A stretch of DNA of 64,000 bases from Bacillus infantis NRRL B-14911. GTDB lineage: Bacteria; Bacillota; Bacilli; Bacillales; Cytobacillaceae. A model generated the notes under the pieces. It saw only the letters and a program-made list of their open reading frames with translations, did no database searches and had not been told where the DNA came from. Where the stretch lies: the NCBI RefSeq assembly GCF_000473245.1, contig NC_022524.1, positions 1,388,501 through 1,452,500 on the forward strand. The letters are read 5' to 3'. Within the stretch, counting starts at the first letter, position 1. Every line of letters begins with the position of its first letter. Below are positions 24,317 through 33,082 of the stretch, piece after piece. Both the position numbers and the translations under genes were made by a program.

Positions 24317-25024
24317 ATGGTGCCGGACTTTGGAGCAGCAATCATAAGATCGGTTTTAATCATCATCGCGCTATTTTTTATCACTAAAGTGCTCGGAAAA
24401 AAACAGCTCTCTTCTTTATCTTTTTATGAGTATATTGTGGGCATAACAATCGGCGATATTGCTGGGAGCATCTCGATGGATCCAAGGCTCCGCCTGGCAT
24501 CCAGCCTCCCGGCGCTCCTGATTTGGTCCGCAACCCCCTTGATTGTATCCCTTTTATCCCTGCGTTTTCCTAAATTCCGGGCAGCTGTGGAAGGAAAAGC
24601 AACCGTATTCATTGAAAATGGCAGATTGCTGAAGGGAAAGGTGAAAAAGGAAAAGTATACGATGGATGAACTTCTGGAGCAGCTGAGGCTGAAAAGTATT
24701 TTCGAGCCTGAAGATGTCGAGTTTGCCCAGCTTGAAACAAATGGGCAGATCAGTGTTCTTTTAAAAAAAGTCAAACAGCCTGTCGTATATGAAGATTTGG
24801 AATGCTTTCGGCCCGCTGTGGATGAGCCGAAGGCAACTGGTAATGCCGGACAGGAAGTGTCTGCAGCAAACATACTGGCTTGCATGGCAAAGTGGCAGGA
24901 ACAGTTTGAGCAGTTGTCTGCAGAAGCACCCCAATTCTCTGAAGCCTGCAGACAGTTTTCTGCAGAGATTGAAACTTTCCGCAAACAGATTCAGCCAGTT
25001 TTGAAAGTCCAAAAAGAAAATTGA
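24317..25024 (+). CDS. DUF421 (YetF-type) membrane protein in the spoVA operon
   Basis: The 235-aa protein has three N-terminal membrane segments (about 8-85), then the DUF421 soluble domain with KATVFIENGRLLKGKVKKEKYTMDELLEQLRLK and VEFAQLETNGQISVLLKK, and a C-terminal helical extension rich in glutamine and glutamate. YetF-type proteins accompany SpoVA genes in the second-type spoVA operons linked to spore heat resistance. It is 70 bases after spoVAEB, with AGGAGGC before the ATG. A second DUF421 gene occurs at 40749-41423. Confidence 0.85.
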   Translation: MVPDFGAAIIRSVLIIIALFFITKVLGKKQLSSLSFYEYIVGITIGDIAGSISMDPRLRLASSLPALLIWSATPLIVSLLSLRFPKFRAAVEGKATVFIENGRLLKGKVKKEKYTMDELLEQLRLKSIFEPEDVEFAQLETNGQISVLLKKVKQPVVYEDLECFRPAVDEPKATGNAGQEVSAANILACMAKWQEQFEQLSAEAPQFSEACRQFSAEIETFRKQIQPVLKVQKEN

Positions 25025-25048
25025 GAGCAATACTGGGAGCTTGCCCAC

Positions 25049-25075
25049 ACAACTTTTGTCAATTCTCATATGTTA
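25049..25075 (+). promoter_or_regulatory. Candidate sigma-K promoter of the YjcZ-type gene
   Basis: AC (25049-25050), 16 bases, CATATGTTA (25067-25075). This matches the sigma-K consensus AC-N16/17-CATANNNTA exactly and would start transcription near 25083, just before the YjcZ-type gene. Confidence 0.6.
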
Positions 25076-25107
25076 TAAGTGAGTAAAGACAAAGTGAGGT
25101 GACTTTG

Positions 25108-25239
25108 ATGGGCTACGGATATGGCGGATGCGGCTACGGCGGCGGCGGTGGCGGCGGCTATTACGGAGGATCAACTTTCGTACTAATCGTTGTATTGTTC
25201 ATTTTGTTGATTGTTGTTGGAGCTAGCTTCTATAACTAA
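25108..25239 (+). CDS. YjcZ-family sporulation peptide
   Basis: The 43-aa product has a glycine/tyrosine-rich head ([13 protein letters not shown]...) and one C-terminal membrane helix ([22 protein letters not shown]). This is the typical build of the YjcZ/tiny transmembrane family that is abundant in Bacillus and made late in sporulation. GAGGTGAC precedes the ATG. A sigma-K-type promoter upstream and a strong terminator downstream show a stand-alone gene. Its exact role is unknown. Confidence 0.88.
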   Translation: MGYGYGGCGYGGGGGGGYYGGSTFVLIVVLFILLIVVGASFYN

Positions 25240-25249
25240 AAGTGAAGAA

Positions 25250-25280
25250 GAAGAGCTGCCTAAGGGCAGTTCTTTTTTTT
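25250..25280 (+). terminator. Terminator after the YjcZ-type gene
   Basis: AGAGCTGCC/GGGCAGTTCT stem with a TAA loop, then T8. Confidence 0.85.
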
Positions 25281-25313
25281 GTATGTATAAAGACAGAATT
25301 TTTAGAACAATAG

Positions 25314-25341
25314 TTGAATAATTTTCTGAAAAGAGTATACT
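25314..25341 (+). promoter_or_regulatory. Promoter of the acyl-CoA cluster
   Basis: TTGAAT (25314-25319), 16 bases, TATACT (25336-25341); a sigma-A type promoter placed 49 bases before the first gene. Confidence 0.55.
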
Positions 25342-25348
25342 ATTTTAC

Positions 25349-25366
25349 ATACCGACCGGTTAGTAA
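25349..25366. promoter_or_regulatory. Putative TetR-family operator
   Basis: ACCGACCGGTTAGT is an imperfect inverted repeat centred on ACCGGT, just downstream of the predicted transcription start. Sites of the form ACCGACCGGTCGGT are bound by TetR-type repressors of acyl-CoA genes in other bacteria. The likely partner is the TetR gene at 29231-29794. Confidence 0.55.
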
Positions 25367-25389
25367 GTTAAGGAAGGAGCTTTTTAAGA

Positions 25390-26598
25390 ATGGATTTTTC
25401 TTATTCAGGCAGAGTGAAGGATTTGCAGGATAAGCTTACAGAATTCATGGAAAGGCATGTATATCCTGCTGAATATTTGTATGAAAAGCAGCTTAATGAG
25501 CAGGATTCCCGCTGGAGCGGGGTTCCGCAAATTATGGAAGAGCTGAAGGAGAAGGCGAAGGCGGAGGGTCTGTGGAATCTGTTCCTGCCTGACAGTGAAT
25601 ATGGAGCTGGCCTGTCAAATCTGGAATATGCCCCGCTGTGCGAAATCATGGGCAGATCCCTGATTGGTCCGGAGGTTTTTAACTGCAGCGCCCCTGATAC
25701 AGGGAATATGGAGGTGCTGGTCCGATATGGGAGCGATGAACAAAAAAAACGGTGGCTTGATCCTCTTTTGGCAGGCGAGATCAGGTCTTGCTTTTCCATG
25801 ACCGAACCCGGGACTGCTTCATCGGATGCAACAAATATTGAGGCAAGCATCGAGCGGGATGGAGATGGATATGTCATAAACGGCAGAAAGTGGTGGTCTT
25901 CCGGTGCAGGAGATCCAAGGTGCCGTGTGGCTATTGTGATGGGAAAGACAGATAAAAGGGCAGCACGGCATGAGCAGCAGTCTATGATACTTGTGCCCCT
26001 TGATGCACCGGGAGTCTCGATTGAACGCATGCTCCCTGTATTCGGCTATGACCATGCACCGCACGGGCATGCAGAGATTACATACAAAAACGTCAGAGTC
26101 CCAAAGGAAAATATCATCTGGGGGGAAGGGAAAGGTTTTGCGATTGCCCAGGGCAGACTCGGCCCGGGAAGGATCCATCATTGCATGAGGCTGATCGGGG
26201 CGGCTGAGCGAGCACTTGAAATTATGTGCAGGAGGGTCCAGACAAGGACTGCATTCGGAAAGCCGCTGTCAAGCCAGGGAGTGATAGGCGAATGGATTGC
26301 AGACTCCCGGATTGAGATTGAGCAGGCCAGGCTGCTGACGCTTAAAGCTGCTTATATGATGGATACAGTCGGTAACAAAGAAGCAAAAGCAGAAATTGCC
26401 ATGATAAAAGTCACTGCTCCCTCTATGGCACTCCGGGTTTTGGACAGAAGCATCCAGGCTATGGGAGGAGCGGGCGTTTCCGATGATTACCCGCTGGCTG
26501 CACAGTGGGCAAATGCCAGGACACTGAGGCTGGCTGACGGTCCTGATGAAGTGCACAGGGCACAGATCGCAAAATTGGAATTGCGGAAGCATCAATAA
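25390..26598 (+). CDS. Acyl-CoA dehydrogenase, ACAD10/ACAD11 type
   Basis: FAD-dependent dehydrogenase of 402 aa. Segments [63 protein letters not shown] and [13 protein letters not shown] are strikingly like the dehydrogenase domain of animal ACAD11, which acts on phosphorylated 4-hydroxyacyl-CoA. The C-terminal [15 protein letters not shown]...[10 protein letters not shown] is also shared. It is the first gene of the cluster, behind a promoter and operator. The matching APH-type kinase domain, fused in ACAD10/11, is encoded separately at 31979. Ordinary medium-chain dehydrogenation is the alternative. Confidence 0.88.
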   Translation: MDFSYSGRVKDLQDKLTEFMERHVYPAEYLYEKQLNEQDSRWSGVPQIMEELKEKAKAEGLWNLFLPDSEYGAGLSNLEYAPLCEIMGRSLIGPEVFNCSAPDTGNMEVLVRYGSDEQKKRWLDPLLAGEIRSCFSMTEPGTASSDATNIEASIERDGDGYVINGRKWWSSGAGDPRCRVAIVMGKTDKRAARHEQQSMILVPLDAPGVSIERMLPVFGYDHAPHGHAEITYKNVRVPKENIIWGEGKGFAIAQGRLGPGRIHHCMRLIGAAERALEIMCRRVQTRTAFGKPLSSQGVIGEWIADSRIEIEQARLLTLKAAYMMDTVGNKEAKAEIAMIKVTAPSMALRVLDRSIQAMGGAGVSDDYPLAAQWANARTLRLADGPDEVHRAQIAKLELRKHQ

Positions 26599-26616
26599 CT
26601 AAATGGAGGTTTTTAT

Positions 26617-27390
26617 ATGAATGTGATGGGACTTTTTGATCTTAAAGGGAAAACGGCGATTGTCACAGGCGGGGGAAGAGGCCTTGGGGCCCAGATTGCT
26701 GAAGGGCTGGCAGAAGCAGGCGCCAATATCGTCATCTGTTCGCGTAAGCTTGAGGCCTGCAGGGAAACCGCTGCCCATCTCGAAAGCCTTGGTGTTAGAA
26801 CCCTGGCGCTGCAGTGTGATATCTCCAATCCGGACGAGGTTCAGCAGATAGTGGACAGAACAGTGGAGGAGTTTGGCACGATTGATATCCTTGTCAATAA
26901 TTCTGGTGCAACCTGGGGGGCGCCTGCTGCAGAAATGCCTCTGGAAGCATGGAAGAAAGTGATCGATGTTAATGTAACCGGGACCTTCCTGATGAGCCAG
27001 GCGGCAGGGAGGGTGATGATAGAGCAGAAGAGCGGCAAAATCATCAATATTGCTTCAGTTGCAGGCCTGGGAGGGACAGACCCGCGTGTCATGGATACGC
27101 TGGGCTATAACACGAGCAAAGGTGCAGTCATTACCATGACAAAAGATTTGGCAGTTAAATGGGGAAAATACAATATTAATGTAAACAGCATTGCCCCTGG
27201 TTTTTTTCCTACAAAAATGTCACAGGCCATTATTGAACATGGAAAAGATCCTATCCTTGATGCAACACCCCTCAAGCGCTTCGGTACTGACCAGGATCTG
27301 AAGGGGGCAGCACTTTTCCTTGCATCGGAAGCATCAAGCTTTGTAACAGGTAATGTCCTGGTGGTAGATGGAGGCACTCACGCCATGTAG
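26617..27390 (+). CDS. SDR-family oxidoreductase
   Basis: NAD(P)-dependent short-chain dehydrogenase of 257 aa with the cofactor motif TGGGRGLGAQIAEG (residues about 14-27), the NNSG motif (VNNSGATWG) and the catalytic YNTSKG. The sequence resembles gluconate/3-oxoacyl reductases, but the cluster suggests an acyl-CoA-linked alcohol or ketone substrate. ATGGAGGT lies 6 bases before the ATG and the gene is 18 bases after the dehydrogenase, in the same operon. SDR genes also accompany APH kinases and ACADs in bacterial 4-hydroxy-acid pathways. Confidence 0.88.
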   Translation: MNVMGLFDLKGKTAIVTGGGRGLGAQIAEGLAEAGANIVICSRKLEACRETAAHLESLGVRTLALQCDISNPDEVQQIVDRTVEEFGTIDILVNNSGATWGAPAAEMPLEAWKKVIDVNVTGTFLMSQAAGRVMIEQKSGKIINIASVAGLGGTDPRVMDTLGYNTSKGAVITMTKDLAVKWGKYNINVNSIAPGFFPTKMSQAIIEHGKDPILDATPLKRFGTDQDLKGAALFLASEASSFVTGNVLVVDGGTHAM

Positions 27391-27491
27391 CAGATAGACG
27401 TGTCTGCTGACTGTGAAAAACATTGTAAGCCTTTTCATTACTCTTTGGTATTTCGCTATTAAACTACGCTTTTAATACAGGAGGTATTAAG

Positions 27492-29108
27492 ATGAGCACA
27501 AAGAACTGGCTTGTCCATTATCCCGATTCAGCTTCAAGAGAAGTGGAGGTTCCTGACATAACCCTCCCGACAATGCTTGATGATACGGCAGAACAATATC
27601 CGGAGCATATCGCATTATCTTTTTACGGAAAGAAGATCACCTACCGGGAACTTCGGCAGCATGTCAGACTGTTCGCGGCTTCCCTGCAGGCGGGCGGTTT
27701 TGAGAAAGGAGGAAGGGTCGCCGTCATGCTCCCGAACTGTCCGCAATATGTCATCTCCTATTACGGCATCCTTGCCGCCGGCGGGATCGTCACCCAAGTG
27801 AACCCGATGAGTGTGGAAAGGGAAATCGAATATATTTTAAATGATTCGGGTGCAGAAAGAATGATTGCCCTTGATGCATTTTATCCGAAGGTCAGCAGTG
27901 TACGCAGCAATACGCCACTTAAAGAAATCATAGCAGTAAGCCTCCAGCCGTCCGCCGTGGATTTTGGCGAAGACAGCACCTTTGAGAGCTTCCTGCAGCG
28001 GGGCAATGGAAACTTTGCACCGGTTATGATGGAGCCGGAGCATGATACAGCCGTACTTCAGTATACAGGGGGGACGACTGGCCGTTCCAAAGGAGCCATG
28101 CTGACCCACAGAAATATTATCGCCAATGTGGTGCAGTCTTACGAGTTTTTCAAGCAGACTATTGATATCGGTGAAGAACGCTATCTGACTGTCATCCCGC
28201 TGTTCCACGTGTTTGGCATGACCTCCTGCATGAATCTTTCGATTTATACTGCTTCAGAATCCATCATGCTGCCAAGGTTCGAACTCGATGAGGTGCTGGA
28301 AACGATAAAAAATGAGCAGCCGACAGTCTTCCCGGGTGTTCCGACGATGTACGGAGCTATTACAAATCACCCCAGGGCAGAGGAATACGGCATCGACAGC
28401 ATTGAGGTCTGCAACAGCGGCAGCGCCCCGATGCCTGTCGAGGTGCTGAAGGAGTTTGAAAGAAAGACGGGTGCTGTCATCCTGGAGGGCTACGGGCTTT
28501 CTGAAGCCTCTCCTACCACACACTGCAACCCGGTATTTGCAGCCCGCAAAGCGGGGAGTGTAGGGATCGGTTTTCCTTCAACTGACTATAAAATAGTGGA
28601 TTTGGCATCAGGAAGCCAGGAAGTCCCTGCCGGTGAGCTTGGAGAAGTGATCATAAAGGGGCCGCAGGTGATGAAGGGCTATTGGAATATGCCTGAGGAG
28701 ACGGCACTTGCGCTGCGGGACGGCTGGCTTTATACAGGGGACATTGCAAGGGTTGATGAAGAAGGATACCTATACATCGTCGACAGGAAAAAAGATATGA
28801 TCATCGCGAGCGGCTATAACATCTATCCGCGCGATATAGAAGAAGTGCTCTATGAGCACCCTGCCGTCCAGGAGGCGGTGGTGATCGGCGTTCCTGACGC
28901 GTACAGGGGAGAAAATGTGAAAGCAGTCATCGTCCTAAAATCGGGCAAACTGGCGGACGAAAAGGAAATCATGGAATTTTGCCGCGCCAATATGGCTGCG
29001 TATAAGGTGCCGGGCATCATTGAATTCAGGGATGCACTCCCGAAAACAAGTGTTGGAAAAATACTCCGCAGAGCATTGCGGGAGGAAGCGGGAACAGGCC
29101 GGCGTTAA
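27492..29108 (+). CDS. Long-chain acyl-CoA synthetase (AMP-forming)
   Basis: Activates a fatty acid with ATP to the acyl-adenylate and then to acyl-CoA. The 538-aa product has the P-loop-like YTGGTTGRSKGAMLTHRN, the EGYGLSEASPTTH region, the YTGDIARVDEEGYLYIVDRKKDMI hinge and KTSVGKILRRALRE at the C-terminus with the catalytic lysine. AGGAGG lies about 9 bases before the ATG. It is the likely entry enzyme of the cluster. A gap of 101 bases separates it from the SDR gene, and it may have its own promoter there. Confidence 0.93.
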   Translation: MSTKNWLVHYPDSASREVEVPDITLPTMLDDTAEQYPEHIALSFYGKKITYRELRQHVRLFAASLQAGGFEKGGRVAVMLPNCPQYVISYYGILAAGGIVTQVNPMSVEREIEYILNDSGAERMIALDAFYPKVSSVRSNTPLKEIIAVSLQPSAVDFGEDSTFESFLQRGNGNFAPVMMEPEHDTAVLQYTGGTTGRSKGAMLTHRNIIANVVQSYEFFKQTIDIGEERYLTVIPLFHVFGMTSCMNLSIYTASESIMLPRFELDEVLETIKNEQPTVFPGVPTMYGAITNHPRAEEYGIDSIEVCNSGSAPMPVEVLKEFERKTGAVILEGYGLSEASPTTHCNPVFAARKAGSVGIGFPSTDYKIVDLASGSQEVPAGELGEVIIKGPQVMKGYWNMPEETALALRDGWLYTGDIARVDEEGYLYIVDRKKDMIIASGYNIYPRDIEEVLYEHPAVQEAVVIGVPDAYRGENVKAVIVLKSGKLADEKEIMEFCRANMAAYKVPGIIEFRDALPKTSVGKILRRALREEAGTGRR

Positions 29109-29230
29109 GACAGGTTGTTTACATGGCACTCCTATGCTGAAAAAAGGCTTTCCGATGGGCATTCTTAGAAAGAGACATCCAATTCATGGTATAATTCCTG
29201 GCGATATTCAAAGATTGAGAGGACATCATT

Positions 29231-29794
29231 ATGAAGGAAAAAATAACAGAACAAAGCATCCGCTTATTTGACAAAAAAGGGTTCAGCGAGACATCAATCC
29301 AGGATATAGTCGATTCAATCGGAGTGACCAAAGGAACCTTCTATTATTATTTTTCAAGCAAGGAAGAACTGCTGATGGATATACACCTCCGTTATATAGA
29401 TGATCTTCTGTCACAGCAGGAAAAAATCCTCAAAAACAGCAATGCCGATTGTAAAGGTAAATTGTATGATGTTGTCGCCATGCTGATCGGAAGCATCGAA
29501 AATCAGGGGGCAAGCGCCAAAGTGTTTTTCAGGGAAATCAGGAATCTGAGTGAAGAGAGGCTGGGCCAGATTATCCCGAAGAGGGACCGGTTCAGGACCA
29601 ATATTGAAGCGCTGATATCAGAAGGCATCAGGAACGGGGAGTTCAGGGAGGATCTTAATGCCTCAATCATTACATTCGGCATTCTGGGTGCCGCTAACTG
29701 GAGCTACCAGTGGTTCAGCCCGAACGGAAGCGTCCCGGATTATGAAGTGGCGCGCATATTCACGGATATGGTTTTGAACGGAATCACCAATTAA
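29231..29794 (+). CDS. TetR-family regulator of the acyl-CoA cluster
   Basis: Repressor of 187 aa with an N-terminal helix-turn-helix (IRLFDKKGFSETSIQDIVDSIGVTKGTFYYYFSSKEELL) and a ligand-binding C-terminal part. Such regulators of fatty acid genes respond to long-chain acyl-CoA; the ligand here is inferred. It lies within the cluster, after the acyl-CoA synthetase, and the putative operator at 25349 is its most likely target. GAGAGGA precedes the ATG. A TATAAT at about 29190 suggests its own promoter. Confidence 0.9.
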   Translation: MKEKITEQSIRLFDKKGFSETSIQDIVDSIGVTKGTFYYYFSSKEELLMDIHLRYIDDLLSQQEKILKNSNADCKGKLYDVVAMLIGSIENQGASAKVFFREIRNLSEERLGQIIPKRDRFRTNIEALISEGIRNGEFREDLNASIITFGILGAANWSYQWFSPNGSVPDYEVARIFTDMVLNGITN

Positions 29795-29871
29795 ATCAGG
29801 AAAGGAAACTGACTCTTTCCTGCTAGCTGGAGGGGTATACCTGATAGTGATATTAAAAGGGGGAAATGCTG

Positions 29872-30753
29872 ATGGCTTTGACAGTGAAAAATATTACCGT
29901 GGTTGGTGCAGGACAGATGGGCCACCAAATCGCCATGCTCTGTGCATTGGGAGGATTTGAAACCACCCTGCATGACATGCAGGAAAAAGCATTGGATCAG
30001 GCTCAGGAAAAGCTCCGCGGAATTATGGATAAATGGGCAGCCAAAGGGAAACTGCCATCAGAACAGATAGAGGCTGCATTCAGCAGGCTCCGCTGCACAT
30101 CTGATTTTGGGGAAGCTGTAAAGTCTGCCGATTTTATCATTGAGGCGGTCGTTGAAAAGCTCGAGGTCAAGAGAGAAGTATTTTCAATGCTTGAGGAAAT
30201 GGCGCCGCCGCATGCCATATTTGCGACGAACAGCTCAACCATTGTCAACAGCCTGCTGGCCAATGCGGCAGACAGGCCGGAAAAGACAGTCAATATGCAT
30301 TTCTTCTTTCCGCCGCTGGTTATGGATTGCGTAGAGGTTGTCATGAGCAGCCGGACTTCTGAAGAAACGGCTGAGACAGCGATGGAAGTCTGCAACGCCA
30401 TCAACCGTACTGCTGTCCTCCTGAAAAAAGAGATTTCCGGGTTTGTCGCCAACCGTATTCTTGGGGCCCTGCAGCGTGAAGCGGTCCAATTATATGAACA
30501 GGGCATTGCAGACTACAAGGATATTGACATCATCTGCAGAAAGGCGCTTAACCATCCGATCGGCCCCTTTGAGCTGATGGACTTGTCAGGAATTGATGTC
30601 GGCTATTATGTGATGGAGCAGCGGTATGCAGAAACGGGTGATCCGCTGGATAAGCCTGCTGCCTGTATTGAAGAAAAAGTAAAGGAAGGCCACCTGGGCA
30701 GAAAGACAGGAAAAGGCTGGTATGAGTATGGGAAAGAGGGAGCGGTGCGCTGA
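29872..30753 (+). CDS. 3-hydroxyacyl-CoA dehydrogenase (3-hydroxybutyryl type)
   Basis: NAD-dependent oxidation of 3-hydroxyacyl-CoA to 3-ketoacyl-CoA. The 293-aa protein has the Rossmann motif VVGAGQMGHQIA, the NSSTI and MHFFFP segments, FVANRILGAL and the C-terminal HPIGPFELMDLSGIDV, all standard. An ATG at 29866 lies only 2 bases after AAGGGGG, so I prefer the ATG at 29872 with 8-base spacing. Its stop overlaps the start of the next gene (TGATG). Confidence 0.92.
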   Translation: MALTVKNITVVGAGQMGHQIAMLCALGGFETTLHDMQEKALDQAQEKLRGIMDKWAAKGKLPSEQIEAAFSRLRCTSDFGEAVKSADFIIEAVVEKLEVKREVFSMLEEMAPPHAIFATNSSTIVNSLLANAADRPEKTVNMHFFFPPLVMDCVEVVMSSRTSEETAETAMEVCNAINRTAVLLKKEISGFVANRILGALQREAVQLYEQGIADYKDIDIICRKALNHPIGPFELMDLSGIDVGYYVMEQRYAETGDPLDKPAACIEEKVKEGHLGRKTGKGWYEYGKEGAVR

Positions 30754-31532
30754 TGGGAAATTATGTGCATATTCATCTTGAAAACAAAACTGCTGTACTG
30801 ACAATCATGAATCCGCCGCTTAATGTGCTGAGCAAAAAGGTATTTCAGGAGCTGGGCGAAGCCTTTGAATCTCTTAGAACCAATGACGGGGTGGTGGCTG
30901 TCCTTCTCACTGGATCTGGAGACAAAGCATTTGTTGCAGGTGCTGACATTAAAGAATTTCCGGAGATGATGAGCAATCCCCGCATGATTGATGAGGTAAT
31001 GTCTACGCATGAAGTGCTGAACAGCATAGATCAATTCCCGAAGCCTGTCATCGCTGTCCTGAATGGCCTTACGTTCGGCGGAGGATGCGAGCTAGCCCTT
31101 GCATGTGATATCAGGATCGCGGAGGAGCATGCTCAAATCGGCCTTCCGGAAATAAAGCTGGGCCTTTTTCCCGGCGGCGGAGGAACCCAGAGGCTGCCCC
31201 GGCTGATTGGTGAAGCAAAGGCCAAAGAACTGATGTATACTGGTGAGCCTGTTTCAGCGGAAGAGGCTGCAAGGATCGGCCTTGTCAATAAGGTCGCAGC
31301 TTCGGGGGAGGGCATGCAAAGTGCAAGAGAGCTTGCAGCCAAGATAGCCGGCCATTCACTGCAGGCGCTTTCCAGAATCAAGCAGGCAGTGGATGGAGGT
31401 CTCGACAGGACTTTAGAAGAAGGCGTAAAGCTTGAAGCCCGCCTGTTTGAAGAGGTGTTCCGCACGGAGGATATAAAAGAAGGAGTCAAGGCTTTCATCG
31501 AAAAAAGAAAAGCGGAGTTCAAGCACCGCTAA
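30753..31532 (+). CDS. Enoyl-CoA hydratase
   Basis: Crotonase-family enzyme of 259 aa that adds water to trans-2-enoyl-CoA. Both catalytic glutamates appear to be present, one in FGGGCELALACD and one in GLPEIKLGLFPGGGGTQRLPRL, with the oxyanion-hole GADIKEF upstream. Start overlaps the preceding stop, so it is translationally coupled to the 3-hydroxyacyl-CoA dehydrogenase. Together they form the middle steps of beta-oxidation. The second crotonase gene at 35733 lacks these glutamates. Confidence 0.92.
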   Translation: MGNYVHIHLENKTAVLTIMNPPLNVLSKKVFQELGEAFESLRTNDGVVAVLLTGSGDKAFVAGADIKEFPEMMSNPRMIDEVMSTHEVLNSIDQFPKPVIAVLNGLTFGGGCELALACDIRIAEEHAQIGLPEIKLGLFPGGGGTQRLPRLIGEAKAKELMYTGEPVSAEEAARIGLVNKVAASGEGMQSARELAAKIAGHSLQALSRIKQAVDGGLDRTLEEGVKLEARLFEEVFRTEDIKEGVKAFIEKRKAEFKHR

Positions 31533-31545
31533 GGGAGGATGCCCC

Positions 31546-31962
31546 ATGCAGGAAACGCAGGTCAAAGTCCGTTTTTGTGAAACTGATGCCCTTGGCCATG
31601 TGAATAACACAAGTTACTTCGTTTACTTGGAGGAAGCCAGGATAGAGTTCTTCGAATCGCTTGGCTACAGCATGGATACCAGGAAGTGGAGCTTCATCCT
31701 TGCTTCCACTAAATGCGATTTTCTGAATCAGGGCTATTTCAATCAAAAACTGGCCATCACAACTTATGTTTCTAAAATAGGGAATAAGAGCTTTCAGCTG
31801 GAGCATGAAATCCTTTGTGCGAAAACAAAAGAGCCTATAGCCAAAGGAAATGCTGTCATCGTATATTTTGACTTTGAAGCACAGCAGAGCAGCTCCTTGC
31901 CGGAGGACCTGAGGGAAGGGCTCAAAGGATATTTACACGAGAAGAATAATTTGAAAATTTAA
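31546..31962 (+). CDS. Acyl-CoA thioesterase, 4HBT/YbgC family
   Basis: Hot-dog fold thioesterase of 138 aa. The motif VRFCETDALGHVNNTSYFVYLEEARIEFF contains the aspartate and the HVNN signature of the 4-hydroxybenzoyl-CoA thioesterase family. It hydrolyses acyl-CoA to free acid and CoA and could vent stalled intermediates or set pathway direction. GGGAGG precedes the ATG; the gene lies 13 bases after the hydratase gene and 16 before the kinase-like gene. Confidence 0.88.
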   Translation: MQETQVKVRFCETDALGHVNNTSYFVYLEEARIEFFESLGYSMDTRKWSFILASTKCDFLNQGYFNQKLAITTYVSKIGNKSFQLEHEILCAKTKEPIAKGNAVIVYFDFEAQQSSSLPEDLREGLKGYLHEKNNLKI

Positions 31963-31978
31963 AAAGGAGGCGCTGTAC

Positions 31979-33046
31979 ATGCCTGCCGGCAAAGACACAA
32001 TAATGGTAAGAAAAGGAGAAGAGCTGGATTTGGACAGCCTTGTCAGATTCCTGGAGAGCAATGTGGACTTATTCCCGGGCGGGCCTCTTGAAGTCCTTCA
32101 ATTTTCAGCCGGCCATTCCAATTTAACCTACCAGCTGAGGTCGGGGGATTGGGAAGCAGTCCTGAGACGTCCGCCCCTTGGCCCTGTGGCTGCCAAAGCC
32201 CATGATATGGAACGTGAATTCATCATACTGAAGGAATTGAACAGCATGTTCTCTCCAGCACCCAAGCCACTCATCTATACGGGGGACGACAGCATCATCG
32301 GAAGTCCATTCTTCCTGATGGAAAGAAAGAATGGGATTGTATTGGATACAGAGTTTCCCGGGCATATCACCCCTTCCGTGGAGCTTTGCCAGCATCTGTC
32401 ACAAACCATGGTCGAAAAGCTGTCCGAGCTGCATTCTCTTCCTTACCGGGATACAGGCCTTGAAAAAATCAGCCGTCCTGAAGGGTTCATGGAGAGACAG
32501 GTCCACGGATGGATCAGCCGTTTCGAGAAAGCGAAGACCGAGGAAATTAAAGAGGCAGCGGCGCTCATCAAATGGCTGTCGGCAAACATCCCTTCCGAGA
32601 GCGGCCATAGCATCATCCATTATGACTATAAGCTGAACAACAGCATGTTTGATCATAAACTGGAAGCTATGACAGGACTGTTCGACTGGGAAATGTCTAC
32701 GGTTGGGGACCCGCTTGCGGACCTGGGGGCTGCCATGAGCTATTGGATTCAGGAGGACGACCCAGATCTGCTGAAATATGGCCTGGGCAAACCGCCAGTA
32801 ACTGCCTTGAAGGGCTTTTATTCCAGGAAGGAATTTATGGAAGCGTATGCAAAGCGAAGCGGAAGGGATATAAGCGGCATGAACTTCTACCTGACCTTCG
32901 CTTACTTTAAGCTTGCTGTCATCTGCCAGCAAATCTATTACCGCTATAAAAAAGGGCAGACAGCCGATAAGCGATTTTCCCAGTTTGACAGGTTTGTCAG
33001 AAGCCTTATCCAGCACAGCTCAAGTATTGCCTATGAAAAGGCATAA
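31979..33046 (+). CDS. APH-type kinase (ACAD10/11- and LvaA-like)
   Basis: Phosphotransferase-fold protein of 355 aa. The nucleotide-binding part has FSAGHSNLTYQL (about 42-53), the catalytic loop is HYDYKLNNSMFD (about 212-223) and the metal motif is FDWEMSTVGDPLADLG (about 234-249), so kinase residues look intact. The closest families I know are the kinase domain of ACAD10/ACAD11 and LvaA of Pseudomonas levulinate catabolism, which phosphorylate 4-hydroxyacyl-CoA. AAAGGAGG precedes the ATG. The ACAD11-like dehydrogenase is in the same cluster. The acyl substrate is inferred, not shown. Confidence 0.88.
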   Translation: MPAGKDTIMVRKGEELDLDSLVRFLESNVDLFPGGPLEVLQFSAGHSNLTYQLRSGDWEAVLRRPPLGPVAAKAHDMEREFIILKELNSMFSPAPKPLIYTGDDSIIGSPFFLMERKNGIVLDTEFPGHITPSVELCQHLSQTMVEKLSELHSLPYRDTGLEKISRPEGFMERQVHGWISRFEKAKTEEIKEAAALIKWLSANIPSESGHSIIHYDYKLNNSMFDHKLEAMTGLFDWEMSTVGDPLADLGAAMSYWIQEDDPDLLKYGLGKPPVTALKGFYSRKEFMEAYAKRSGRDISGMNFYLTFAYFKLAVICQQIYYRYKKGQTADKRFSQFDRFVRSLIQHSSSIAYEKA

Positions 33047-33082
33047 CAGAAATGCAAGTCAGTATTTTACCGGGAGGCATCT

